From Bog-473 sp963721585 (GTDB taxonomy: Bacteria; Actinomycetota; Acidimicrobiia; Acidimicrobiales; RAAP-2), in the NCBI GenBank assembly GCA_963721585.1, contig CAVRJN010000008.1, forward strand, positions 496,001 to 560,000: a stretch of DNA of 64,000 nt. Direction: 5' to 3'. The translations under genes were made by a program, and so were the position numbers. The first letter of the stretch is position 1. Each line of letters opens with the position of its first letter. Shown in pieces: positions 44,790 through 53,543 of the stretch. The notes beneath the pieces are model-generated. The model saw nothing but the letters and a program-made list of their open reading frames with translations. It was not told the origin of the DNA and searched no databases.

Positions 44790-45119
44790 ATGGAGAACAA
44801 GCCCACCACGAAGCGGTACCCGCCTGAGATGAAGGAGCGGGCCGTGCGCATGGTGCACGAGCTGCGCGAGCAGGACCCCCACGACAAGACGGTGATCTCG
44901 AGGGTGGCCCGTCAGCTGGGCGTCGGCGACGAGTCGCTGCGGGCCTGGGTCAAGCGTGCCGACGTCGATGATGGCAAGCGGCCGGGGATGACGAGCGAGG
45001 AGCAGGCCGAGCTGAAACGCCTGCGCAAGGAGAACTTCGAGCTGCGCCGGGCCAATGACATCTTGCAGGCAGCGGCCAGTTTCTTCGGGGCGGAGCTCGA
45101 CCGCCGACACAAGAAGTAG
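44790..45119 (+). CDS. IS3-family transposase OrfA
   Basis: 109-residue helix-turn-helix protein of the IS3 OrfA type (RYPPEMKERAVRMVHELREQ, VARQLGVGDESLRAWVKRAD) with a C-terminal leucine-zipper-like coiled coil (EEQAELKRLRKENFELRRAN, DILQAAASFFGAELDRR). It normally feeds into OrfB by -1 frameshifting near the end. The sequence around the stop (ACAAGAAGTAG) has no classical A6G slippery run. Confidence 0.92.
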   Translation: MENKPTTKRYPPEMKERAVRMVHELREQDPHDKTVISRVARQLGVGDESLRAWVKRADVDDGKRPGMTSEEQAELKRLRKENFELRRANDILQAAASFFGAELDRRHKK

Positions 45120-45727
45120 TCACCTTCATCGATGCCCATCGGGACCGCACGACCGGTGGGCATCGATGGGGGGTCGAGCCGATCTGCGAACAGCTCGCGG
45201 TCGCCCCCTCCACCTATTACGACGCCAAGTCCCGGCCGCCGTCGGCCCGGGCCGTCCGCGACGCCGAACTCGGCCCCACCCTCGAAGCGCTCTGGAAGCG
45301 CAATTACTCCGTCTACGGGCGGCGCAAGCTGACCAAGGCGGCGCGCCGGGCTGGCCACGATGTCGGGCGCGATCAGGTGGCCCGCCTGATGCGCTGCCAG
45401 GGCATTCGAGGGGCCAGCCGGTCGAAGAAGCGCTTCACCACCAAGTCCGACCCCGACCACGTCCGCGCCCCGGACCTCGTCAATCGCAACTTCAGTGCCA
45501 GCCGTCCCGACGAGCTGTGGGTGTGCGACTTCACGTACTGCTCGACGTGGTCGGGCATCGTCTACGTCGCCTTCGTCATCGACGTCTTCTCCCGGCGCCT
45601 CGTCGGCTGGAAGGCGGCCCGTTCGATGACCACGACGCTCGTCCTCGACGCGCTCAACATGGCGGCGTGGTCACGTCGGCACTCCGATCTTGCCGGCGTC
45701 ACGTGTCACTCAGATGCGGGGTCGCAA
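45119..45727 (+). pseudogene. IS3 OrfB, 5' part (interrupted)
   Basis: In the -1 frame relative to orfA, the integrase domain is readable: GVEPICEQLAVAPSTYYDAK, YSVYGRRKLTKAARRAG, PDELWVCDFTYCSTWSG with the first catalytic Asp, and VTCHSDAGSQ with the second. The frame is cut exactly after GSQ by the IS30 element. The 3' remainder resumes at 47,182. No start codon is obvious, as expected if it is made as a frameshift fusion. Confidence 0.85.
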
Positions 45728-47181
45728 GGCGGATTCAACTGGTCGTCGCAACACCTCGTGATGGTGGAGGTGTTCGATGGTTCGTCGACAGCAAGCAGCA
45801 GACCGTGCGATCCGTCCGAGGCTGAGATCCCCCGGGCATCCCAAGTTCCAGCGCGAGGTCGAGACCACATTCTGGGCCGAGATTGCCAAGGGCCTTTTGC
45901 CCGAGGAAGCAGCGGGTGTGGCGGGGGTCGCGCAGGCAGTCGGGGCGCGGTGGTTCCACAACGCTGGCGGGATGCCGCCATTCGATCTAAAGCACAAACC
46001 GTCGGGCCGCTACTTGTCTTTTGCTGAACGCGAGGAGATCGCGCTGCTCAGAGCCCAGGGCAAGGGCGTGCGCCCCATAGCTCGGGCAATCGGCCGTGAC
46101 CCTGGGACGATCTCTCGCGAGCTGCGACGAAACGCAGCGACGCGCTGCGGAAAGGTCGAGTACAGGGCGTCGGTCGCCCAGTGGAAAGCTGACATGGCTG
46201 CACGGCGGCCAAAGACGGCGAAACTGGCCGCCAACCAGCAGCTGCACGCCTACGTCGAGAATCGGCTGTCTGGGCAGATCAGCCGCCCGGACGGCACGCC
46301 GATCGCTGGGCCGAAGCCGCCTCGGTTCACCGGCCGCAACAAGCCTCATCGCAAAGACCGGCCGTGGTCGTGGGCCTGGAGTCCGGAGCAGATTGCGAAC
46401 CGGATCAAGCTCGATTTCCCCCATGATGAGTCCATGCGGATCAGCCACGAGGCGATCTACCAGTCGCTCTACATCGAAGGGCGGGGGGCGCTCAAGCGCG
46501 AGCTGGTCTGGTGCCTTCGCACCGGTCGGGCACTGCGCGCGCCGCGGGAGCGTTCACGTCGGAAGACCTGGGCGCATGTCACGCCCGAGACGCTGATCAG
46601 CGAGCGGCCCGCCGAAGCTGAGGATCGGGCCGTTCCGGGACACTGGGAGGGCGATCTGCTGATCGGTCTGGAGCGCTCGGCTGTCGGCACCGTCGTCGAG
46701 CGGACCAGTCGGTTCACGATGCTGGTGCACCTTCCCCGCGAGACGGGCTACCGGCACAAGGAAACCCCGAAGAACGGGCCTGCGCTCGCTGGCTACGGCG
46801 CGAACACGATGAAGAATGCTCTGGCAGGCACAATGTCGAGCTTGCCAGAGCAGCTGGCCCGGTCGCTGACTTGGGATCGCGGCAAGGAGATGTCCGCCCA
46901 CGCACAGTTCAGAGTCGAGACCGGCATCCCGGTGTTCTTCGCCGACCCGAACAGCCCGTGGCAGCGGGGAACGAACGAGAACACCAACGGGTTGCTGCGC
47001 CAATACTTCCCGAAGGGCACCGACTTGTCCCGGTGGTCCGCCGACGAGCTCGAGGCGGTCGCTCACGCACTCAACACCCGACCTCGCAAGACCCTCGGCT
47101 GGAAGACACCGGCCGAGGTATTCAACGATCACCTACTATCGCTCCAACAGGCTGGTGTTGCATCGACTGATTGAACCTGGT
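45728..47181 (+). mobile_element. IS30-family element (1454 bp) with CAA target duplication
   Basis: Terminal inverted repeats align from the first base: the left end begins GGCGGATTCAACTGGTCG and runs on through GCAACACC; the right end read backwards begins ACCAGGTTCAATCAGTCG and also runs on through GCAACACC. It is flanked by CAA at 45,725-45,727 and 47,182-47,184, a 3-bp target duplication. Removing the element and one CAA restores an uninterrupted IS3 orfB frame (GSQYTSIAYT), which confirms the boundaries. Confidence 0.92.
45777..47174 (+). CDS. IS30-family transposase
   Basis: 465 residues. N-terminal HTH segments (YLSFAEREEIALLRAQGKG, VRPIARAIGRDPGTISRELR) are typical of IS30. A mid-region HTH-like/zinc-free domain includes WSPEQIANRIKLDFP and ISHEAIYQSLY. 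The DDE core has GHWEGDLLIGLE, LTWDRGKEMS and GTNENTNGLLRQYFPKG. The frame is intact, so the element may still be active. The start is not certain; ATG 45777 lies just inside the left inverted repeat. Confidence 0.93.
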   Translation: MVRRQQAADRAIRPRLRSPGHPKFQREVETTFWAEIAKGLLPEEAAGVAGVAQAVGARWFHNAGGMPPFDLKHKPSGRYLSFAEREEIALLRAQGKGVRPIARAIGRDPGTISRELRRNAATRCGKVEYRASVAQWKADMAARRPKTAKLAANQQLHAYVENRLSGQISRPDGTPIAGPKPPRFTGRNKPHRKDRPWSWAWSPEQIANRIKLDFPHDESMRISHEAIYQSLYIEGRGALKRELVWCLRTGRALRAPRERSRRKTWAHVTPETLISERPAEAEDRAVPGHWEGDLLIGLERSAVGTVVERTSRFTMLVHLPRETGYRHKETPKNGPALAGYGANTMKNALAGTMSSLPEQLARSLTWDRGKEMSAHAQFRVETGIPVFFADPNSPWQRGTNENTNGLLRQYFPKGTDLSRWSADELEAVAHALNTRPRKTLGWKTPAEVFNDHLLSLQQAGVASTD

Positions 47182-47493
47182 CAATACACGTCGATCGCCT
47201 ACACCGAGCGCCTCGACGACATCGGGGCCGCACCGTCGATCGGGACGATCGGCGACAGCTTCGACAATGCCATGGCCGAAGCGTTCAACGGCCTCTATAA
47301 GTGGGAGCTGCACGCAATCGGCCGTACTCGCGCCAACGGCGGGCCGTGGCGGGGTCTCGACGACGTCGAGATCGCCACCTGTGCCTGGGTGTCCTGGTTC
47401 AACGAGGAGCGGCTCCACGGAGAACTCGACGATCGCACGCCGGCCGAAGTCGAAGCCGAGTACCGTCTCAGATCTCAGCCCGCTGTGGCATGA
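47182..47493 (+). pseudogene. IS3 OrfB, 3' part (interrupted)
   Basis: Continuation of IS3 orfB: YTSIAYTERLDDIGAAPSIG, SFDNAMAEAFNGLYKWELH with the third catalytic residue (Glu), then WVSWFNEERLHGELDDRTPA, characteristic of IS3 transposases. In-frame with the 5' part once the IS30 element and one CAA are removed. Ends 42 bases before the right inverted repeat. Confidence 0.88.
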
Positions 47494-47714
47494 GGAACCA
47501 AACAAACGAGCCTCCGGCAAACCCAGGCCGATTCAATCACTCGTATGTCGAGGTCAGCCACCAAGACCAGAACGCGCTCGCCCTTGTGGGCTCGTCCCAC
47601 CACGACGTGGTGGAGTTTGGATCGATAGCGCAAGGTGAAGCAGCCCGTCTGATCAACGTGGTCCCGACGGACTCGGGTGTGGGCCAACAACGGCTGCCCG
47701 TCGATCCAGGAGTT

Positions 47715-47754
47715 GGGGTGCCGCTCCGCATATCCGGCGTACTGAACTCACCCC
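47715..47754 (+). repeat. Hairpin repeat, copy 1 (first of the array)
   Basis: Arms GGGGTG and CACCCC are perfectly complementary around a 28-base interior containing the array core variant TCCGGCGTACTGAAC. It lies between the IS3 right end and the small membrane-protein gene, and begins the cassette-like region. Confidence 0.6.
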
Positions 47755-47782
47755 TAATCCGGCTGTCAAGGTGGACAAACAG

Positions 47783-48022
47783 CTACGCGACTGCGTGCAC
47801 GGAGCTTTCGTGGATCGCCCCATCAGCCACAAGGGCGGTGCAGTGGGGACACACGGTCAAGTCAGAAGTTGAGGTCAGGGCCGTGCTTTGCGTTGTCTGG
47901 CGGTCGGGATATGACCCATGGTGTCCATATTTGTGTTGATGGTGTGTCGCAAACCAAAGCGGAATGACAGCGATGAGGACTCCGACCAACATCAGTGGAA
48001 TGCAGATGGCTAACCAAGCCAT
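47783..48022 (-). CDS. Small membrane protein with C-terminal CxxC motif
   Basis: 79 residues. One transmembrane helix (WLAICIPLMLVGVLIAVIPL) precedes a His/Thr-rich stretch (HHQHKYGHH) and a CPHC pair with DLTVCPHCTALVADGAI, like the short putative zinc-ribbon C-termini of actinobacterial membrane proteins. ATG at 48022 has AAGGAG 8 bases upstream; a longer upstream frame lacks this. It is alone between repeat copies 1 and 2. Function not known. Confidence 0.65.
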   Translation of the reverse strand: MAWLAICIPLMLVGVLIAVIPLWFATHHQHKYGHHGSYPDRQTTQSTALTSTSDLTVCPHCTALVADGAIHESSVHAVA

Positions 48023-48158
48023 TGGCTTGCTCCTTGTTTGGGTTGGTGCGACTCCAATGGCCCCGGCCGCACGCTTCCCCCCAACCGCCATTTCAACCTT
48101 CTCATGGCGACCTTCCGATTTCAATCCTTTTCAGATGAAATCTGGGTGTCATCTCCCA

Positions 48159-48223
48159 GCACCCGGCGTCCCATGGTGCCGCGAGTGCACCCCATCCCGG
48201 CATTAAGCGTACTGGGCTACCCC
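48159..48223 (+). repeat. Hairpin repeat, copy 2 (double)
   Basis: Two hairpins in tandem. The first has arms GCACC and GGTGC (48,159-48,163 and 48,175-48,179) with CCGGCGTCCC between. The second starts GAGTGCACCCCATCCCGGC and contains CCCA/TGGG arms and GCGTACTGGG before 48,223. Same orientation as all other copies; separates a minus-strand from a plus-strand gene. Confidence 0.6.
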
Positions 48224-48284
48224 TGACGCTGAGCGCCTGGCAGCCAGCACAATTCAGCCGCTCTGACCGCGCGAGGATGACCCC

Positions 48285-48827
48285 GTGACGCCAGTGGTTC
48301 TGATTCGTCACGCCGAGCCGCTGATGACCGAAGATACGCCGGGAGCCGAGTGGCCCCTGACCGAAAAGGGCAGGAAAGACGCATCGGCGCTGGGAACGAG
48401 ACTCGCGGGCCGATCTACGAGCGCAATCGTAGTGACGAGTCCAGAGCGCAGAGCCTGCGAAACCGCCGCGCTGTCCCTCCCTTTGGTGGTCGCGGAGATC
48501 CGGGATCAGCTCAGCGAGGTGGAGAAGCCGTGGTATGCCTCAGCGGACGATCACACGAACGCCGTAGCCAAATACCTAAGGGGCGAAACAATCGAGGGAT
48601 GGGAACGTCGTGAAGACGTGATCAGCCGGATTGCGCGCCTGAAGGCTGACTTTGGATTCTCCAAGAGCCTTGTTTTCGTGAGCCACGGCTTGCTCCTCAC
48701 TACTTGGATTGACTACGAGATAGGACTCAGCGATCCGTTGTCGTTTTGGTCAGATCTAAGGATGCCCGACGCTTGGGTGGTCGATTTCGAGGACAAGTCG
48801 CTGGAGCGGATCGCTTCCGCTAAGTAG
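48285..48827 (+). CDS. Histidine phosphatase family protein
   Basis: 180 residues of the phosphoglycerate-mutase-like (branch 1) superfamily. The catalytic RHAE motif is at residues 8-11 (VVLIRHAEPLM), SPERRACETA follows, and the second His is in VFVSHGLLLTTW. Compared with SixA/PhoE types it lacks the usual RHG Gly, having RHA, as in many actinobacterial homologues. GTG start at 48285. Single gene between repeat copies 2 and 3. Substrate unknown. Confidence 0.9.
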   Translation: MTPVVLIRHAEPLMTEDTPGAEWPLTEKGRKDASALGTRLAGRSTSAIVVTSPERRACETAALSLPLVVAEIRDQLSEVEKPWYASADDHTNAVAKYLRGETIEGWERREDVISRIARLKADFGFSKSLVFVSHGLLLTTWIDYEIGLSDPLSFWSDLRMPDAWVVDFEDKSLERIASAK

Positions 48828-49550
48828 CCACCTTCCCGGTGATACGAGGGCGCGCCCGCAGGTGCAGGCTTAACAGCCGGAAGCGCCCTTCCGAAGTGCA
48901 TTGAGGACTGCGATCGAGCTCGCGAGTCTTAGGTCATCAGGAGACGTGTGGGCATAGTCCACGTCCCGGATGGTGACGGCTCCTTGAGGTCCCTGAGCAT
49001 CCCCGGACGTGCCGCTGTCGATGCGTGAGACAAGACGAACCTGCCAGCACCTCTTGAACTATCGAACCAAAAGATGCAGCGGTGATCCTGCTGTTCAAGG
49101 CGATGGGTCTCCGGGGACAGCGGCCGTTACTCGCTGCTATGAGTACCACGTCGGATTGAGCGTTCACTCGCCAACTCCGGAAGAAGTAGTTTGCCCGAAC
49201 AGCTCGCCCATCACCTCGACGACAGCCCCGACCACATCGACGCCGGAGTGATCCTTTCGGCTCAACCCTGCCTCACTTGTGCTTGGTCACGCCCAATCCC
49301 GGCAGCGAACGGGGCGACCCTGGGACATGTTGGTCGATGAACATACGGGGACTCCCGTGTCGATGAAGCGGGTCAAACTCCAGGACCTTGAGTCTCACGG
49401 GCACCCACGGTCCCGTTGGGGCCACCCGTCAGGCTGACCGGCGGGTCTGAGACAAGATCGTGTTCAGGGGCACCACCACCTATCTCGCCCAACGCAACAA
49501 CTGCAGCATGAAGAGCCTTTGAGACTGTGCATTGCGTAGGATCCTTCGGC
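48828..49550. other. 723-bp gap before the FHA-LuxR gene
   Basis: No intact gene recognised. Contains hairpin repeat copy 3 (49,285-49,319). Just before it, + strand codons at about 49,186-49,285 read as a plausible protein end (LPEQLAHHLDDSPDHIDAGV) without a start codon, possibly the residue of a decayed cassette. Confidence 0.4.
49285..49319 (+). repeat. Hairpin repeat, copy 3
   Basis: Two-part stem: GGT, then a bulged CA, then CGCCC on the left; GGGCG then ACC on the right, all paired. The loop holds TCCCGGCAGCGAAC, close to the array core. A clear example of a conserved loop with a variable but complementary stem. Confidence 0.7.
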
Positions 49551-50069
49551 GTGGCGAGCATCGTGTTGCCTGATGGAACAGAGCAAAGGCTCGAGGGCAC
49601 AACCATCAAGGTCGGTCGGGATCCGGTCAATGATCTGACCCTTCTCGGGGATCCCAAAATCTCGCGGTCGCACGCCGAACTGCGTGACCGCAGCGGTCAG
49701 TGGATACTTGTGGATCTAGGCAGTAGTAATGGGACCAAAGTGAATGATCGTAGGATTGATCAGCATCCACTCCGGGACGGCGACCGAATACAGCTCGGAC
49801 GCACCACCATTTTATTCACTACGGACGAGGATCCAAATCCCACTGAAACTGATGCACGGGCTCTGGCGAAGACGCCCGACCTCTCTGAGCGCGAACGGCA
49901 GATCCTGGCTCTGGTTGCGGGTGGCTTGACCGATCGCCAGATAGGAGAACGACTCTTTATCAGCGCAAGCACGGTCCGATCGCATCTTGATCGGATCAGC
50001 AAGAAGACGGGACTGCGACGCCGAGCAGAACTCACACGTCTCGCTGTCGATCTCGGGGTCGTCGCCTGA
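49551..50069 (+). CDS. FHA-domain protein with C-terminal LuxR-type HTH
   Basis: 172 residues. The N-terminal forkhead-associated domain binds phosphothreonine: GRDPVNDLTLLGDPKISRSH with the key Arg, Ser-Arg-Ser-His and, downstream, DLGSSNGTKVND. The C-terminal 65 residues form a GerE/LuxR HTH: LSERERQILALVAGGLTDRQ and IGERLFISASTVRSHLDRIS. It is therefore a transcription factor that may be controlled by Ser/Thr kinase signalling. The GTG at 49551 has GTAGGATC upstream; an upstream GTG at 49527 is possible. It precedes the PBP and FtsW genes, the arrangement in which actinobacteria keep FHA proteins, but no kinase gene is in the window. Confidence 0.85.
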   Translation: MASIVLPDGTEQRLEGTTIKVGRDPVNDLTLLGDPKISRSHAELRDRSGQWILVDLGSSNGTKVNDRRIDQHPLRDGDRIQLGRTTILFTTDEDPNPTETDARALAKTPDLSERERQILALVAGGLTDRQIGERLFISASTVRSHLDRISKKTGLRRRAELTRLAVDLGVVA

Positions 50070-50394
50070 TCCCTGAGTCCACGCTCACTCGGACTCTCGG
50101 ATGCACGCAACTGAAATGGGGCAATCTTGCCCACACGTGTTCGGAGGTTTTGCCCCTGTTTAGAGCCTTCCAGGTTCTCCAGAATCCTCACTATGTCATG
50201 GAGATTGAGGCGTAGCGGTCGATTCCCCGTCGACCCTGAGGCACCATCGCGGCAAATTGGTGTTGCTGACGTAGCTGGCCCCTCTACCCCGACCTTCGGC
50301 CTTTCGAGACTCGGCCCCCTCAAGCTCGAGAACCCAGAACTGCCTCGCCGCCGTCTTCTGTAATGGCCTCGTCCACGAACCCGTTGGCGCACTA
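50070..50394. other. 325-bp gap upstream of the PBP gene
   Basis: No gene visible. A small perfect inverted repeat GGGCAA-TC-TTGCCC lies at about 50,119-50,132 (immediately after TGAAATGGGGCA, which resembles the end of the array repeat), and may be a terminator for the FHA-LuxR gene. The rest is unremarkable; it should include the promoter of the PBP gene. Confidence 0.4.
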
Positions 50395-51912
50395 ATGGGT
50401 CGACGCATCCGATGGCTCGGTGTGGTCATGGTCATCTGCTTCGGCCTTACGATTGTTCAGCTCGTGAACATCCAAGTCGTGAAAGCGCCCTCGTTGCGGG
50501 CATCCGCGGCCAATCCCCGAAACGAGGGCAAGCAGACCGAGAACCAACGAGGCAACATCTACGCGTCGGACGGCACGCTGCTCGCCCAATCCGTCAAGTC
50601 GTCGTCAGGTCCTTACCACTACGTACGGGAATACCCACAGGGCTCGCTGTATTCACAGGTGGTCGGCTACTCGTCCGAGTTCTACGGGACCGCAGGTATT
50701 GAGAATCAGTACAACAGCAATCTCGTCACCCACACACAGCCTGCCCAGACCTTCTCGCAGGTGCTCGGGTTCACCGCGCTGCAGACGTCGATGGACAATC
50801 TGACGCTGACGATCGAACCAAGCCTCCAGCAGGCGGCGCGAACTGCCTTGAACCAGATCACCGGGTCGGACAAGGACGCCGGCGTCGTGGCGATAGATCC
50901 CAAGACCGGAGCGGTCCTGGCCGACTACTCCACGCCCACCTTCGATCCGAATGCCCTGGCCTCACCGGACGTCGCTGCCGAGGAGTTCGCCGGACACTCC
51001 GACTTCGATCAGAAAGACTCTGAGGGCTTTTACCCCGGCGTCCCGTTGGCGACTGCGGAGAGGTTCTTCCCCGGCTCGACGTTCAAGGTCGTAACCACCA
51101 CGGCCGTCTACAACCTGGCACCGCAGTTGTCGAACTTCAACTTTCCGCCTGCATCCTTTACGACGCTCCCGAACTCAAACAAGCTTCTCGACAACGACGG
51201 AGGAACCGTCTGCGGCGGTGACATCGAGTCGATGCTTTCCGAATCGTGCGATCCTGGATACGGCTTGCTTGGCATCGCGCTCGGAGCGCCCACGCTGGCG
51301 AAGCAGGCGGCGCTCTTCGGATACAACTCGACCCCTCCGATCGACTTGCCGGCGGATTGGGTAGCGACCCCGTTCTTCCCGTCGGCATCGTCGATCTCGC
51401 CTCCCAATCAGGCACTCCTGGCGTATTCGGCCATCGGTCAGGAGAACGTCACGGCCAGTGCCCTGTCGAACGCGCTGGTAGCCGCTGGCGTGGCAAATGG
51501 GGGGGTCATCATGAAGCCCTATCTGGTGCAACAGATCACGACTAATGCTGGAGCTGTCGTGATGTCCCAGAGGCCCACGTCCTGGGTGACGGTGAGCACG
51601 CCAGAGGCGGCGGCCTCCGTGACGTCTCTCCTGAAGTTGGTCGTCACGCAGGGAACGGCGGAAAGCGTGGGATTCCCTTCATCGCTCGACGCTGCAGTCA
51701 AGACCGGGACAGCACAGACGGGCAACCAAAGCGCGAACACGGACGATTGGATGATCGGCTTTGCACCAGCGAGCGATCCCAAAATCGCCGTGGCTGTCGT
51801 TGTTCCGTACCAGAACTTCGTGGACACCGGGGCGGGCGTGGCGGGACCGATCTTGAAGGACATGCTTGAAGCGGCTGTCGCACCGCCTGCAACGTCAGGA
51901 CCGACCCCATGA
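50395..51912 (+). CDS. Class B penicillin-binding protein (PbpA-like transpeptidase)
   Basis: 505 residues. One N-terminal membrane helix (LGVVMVICFGLTIVQLVNI) precedes a dimerisation region with the typical QRGNIYASDGTLLA. The transpeptidase domain has the acylation motif STFK (FFPGSTFKVVT) and KTG in VKTGTAQTG. The middle motif, normally SxN (SCN in PbpA), reads SCD in MLSESCDPGYGLLG, an Asn-to-Asp change. It probably works with the SEDS protein encoded next in cell-wall synthesis. ATG at 50395 without clear ribosome binding site. Confidence 0.92.
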   Translation: MGRRIRWLGVVMVICFGLTIVQLVNIQVVKAPSLRASAANPRNEGKQTENQRGNIYASDGTLLAQSVKSSSGPYHYVREYPQGSLYSQVVGYSSEFYGTAGIENQYNSNLVTHTQPAQTFSQVLGFTALQTSMDNLTLTIEPSLQQAARTALNQITGSDKDAGVVAIDPKTGAVLADYSTPTFDPNALASPDVAAEEFAGHSDFDQKDSEGFYPGVPLATAERFFPGSTFKVVTTTAVYNLAPQLSNFNFPPASFTTLPNSNKLLDNDGGTVCGGDIESMLSESCDPGYGLLGIALGAPTLAKQAALFGYNSTPPIDLPADWVATPFFPSASSISPPNQALLAYSAIGQENVTASALSNALVAAGVANGGVIMKPYLVQQITTNAGAVVMSQRPTSWVTVSTPEAAASVTSLLKLVVTQGTAESVGFPSSLDAAVKTGTAQTGNQSANTDDWMIGFAPASDPKIAVAVVVPYQNFVDTGAGVAGPILKDMLEAAVAPPATSGPTP

Positions 51913-51967
51913 CCACCCCGAACGGCGTCACGGGAAACGGTGATACAGCGCCTGTCATGAAGAGTGC

Positions 51968-53414
51968 GTGCCGCAGTGGGAGACCAGATTGGATACCTCC
52001 CCACACAGCGGCGCGCTAGTGGACCTGGACCCGCGGTACCGGAAGTGGTTGCCCCCTTTTCGGTGGGGCCCACATTCCAGACGGAGAACGGAGCTTGGCC
52101 TGCTCATCTACGCGTGTGGCATCACGATCGCCTTGTACCTGATCGCCTCCGTCGCCCGGGGAGCTCGCATTCCACCACACGTCGGATACTTTCTCGGGAT
52201 CGTCGTTACCCTCGCAGTGGTGGCCCACGTGGGCAATCGTTGGCTTGCCGCCGAGTCCAATCCCGTACTTCTCCCGCTTGTTTTTCTTTTGAATGGGATC
52301 GGCTACGTCGTCATCGCACGTTGGGACCCTGGCAGCGCCAAGGTTCAGGCCGGCTGGAGCGCCCTCGGGATCGCCATCTACCTCCTGACGCTCGTCGTCA
52401 TTCGGCGTTCTCGAGATCTCGAGCGATATCGCTACGTTATTCTGCTGGTTGGCGGCTTGCTCTTGATGGCGCCACTGCTGCCGGTGTTCGGAAGAAACGT
52501 CAATGGGGCGCGGCTGTGGGTCGGAATCGGGTCGCTGATCGTGCAGCCGGTCGAGGGCGCCAAGCTCCTTCTCTGCATCTACTTCGCCTCATACTTCGCT
52601 GCGAACAAGGAGATGCTCTCGATTCCAACTGCTCGGATCGGCAACCGACTCTATCTGGACCCGCGGCCCTTGTTCCCGATCCTGTTGGCCTGGGTCGTCT
52701 CGATCGCCATCATCGGTGCCGAGAACGACATTGCCTTCGCCTTCCTCCTCTTCGCCCTCTTCGTCGGACTCTTGTGGATCACCACCGGAAGAACGGCCTA
52801 TCTCCTCGGTGGTCTCGGCCTGTTCGCGTTCGGCGCGTTCATCGCTAGCCACCTCTTCTTTCAAGTGCACGAACGGGTGGTGATCTGGCTCCACGCGTCT
52901 CAGTATCCTTCGGGAGCGGGCTATCAGCTGGTCCAGAGCTGGTACTCGTTGGCCGCTGGAGGCGTCGGTGGGACCGGACTGGGCAGAGGAGTGTCCGCTC
53001 AATACATCCATGGTTATGTCATCAGCGACCTGGTTTTCACGGGGATCGGCGAAGAGCTGGGCCTCGTGGGCGCCGTATGCACGATCATCGCCTTCCTACT
53101 GATCGTCGGATCAGGTCTACGCACAGCCCAGATCGCTCGGTCGGACTTCTCGCGTCTGCTGGCCACGGGACTCACGTTGCTTCTCGGGCTCCAGGCGTTC
53201 CTCGTCATGGCAGGGATTTTGAGACTCCTGCCGTTCACTGGAATCACGTTGCCCTTCGTCGCATACGGCGGATCCTCTCTGCTTGCCAATTACGCCGCTG
53301 GTTGCGGTGCTCATGAGGATCTCGGACGAGGGCGCGCTCACGCTTGATGAACAACGCTCTGGACTTCGCCAACCTGGAGAGAATCCGCTGATCCCACTCG
53401 AGGTGGCGCCGTGA
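51968..53414 (+). CDS. SEDS-family peptidoglycan polymerase (FtsW/RodA), with C-terminal frameshift
   Basis: FtsW/RodA-type glycosyltransferase. About ten helices and the conserved FGRNVNGARLWVGIG, GAENDIAFAFLLF and TGITLPFVAYGGSSLLANY segments are visible. Just after LANYA the frame runs into a spurious tail ending at 53,347. Dropping one base (G at about 53,297) gives LVAVLMRISDEGALTLDEQR and a natural end at 53,412-53,414, so the gene looks one base too long. GTG at 51968 or TTG at 51989 (with GGGAG upstream) could be the start. Follows the PBP gene by 55 bases, its expected partner. Confidence 0.88.
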
Positions 53415-53543
53415 GGAACTCGGGGGACGACACCACACGGCGCCATGGGACCTCGAGCAAGGCCCTTGCACCAGCGTTCCCGATTATCGAGGTCGAGCAA
53501 TCAAGCGTGGAGCGTCCGAGGACGATCATTGATCTCAGGGCAC

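Larger units (their letters stand above)
44737..47535 (+). mobile_element. IS3-family element interrupted by an IS30 element
   Basis: The ends are imperfect inverted repeats. Left: TGAATCGGCCTGG, then further matches including GGAGGCTC. Right, reversed: TGAATCGGCCTGG, then GCCGGAGGCTCG. Both begin with TGA/TCA as expected for IS3 elements. Inside are orfA and orfB (in a -1 frame) with the IS30 copy in the middle of orfB. No matching target duplication is seen at the outer ends. Without the insert the element would be about 1.34 kb. Confidence 0.85.

Noticed and set aside
48937..49251. Open frames on both strands in the gap before the FHA-LuxR gene
   Set aside because: Short, no ribosome binding sites, no protein-like composition apart from a short fragment near 49,186-49,285.
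51913..51967. Another array repeat between the PBP and FtsW genes (CACC ... GGTG)
   Set aside because: Only four-base arms and no core similarity; too weak to count.
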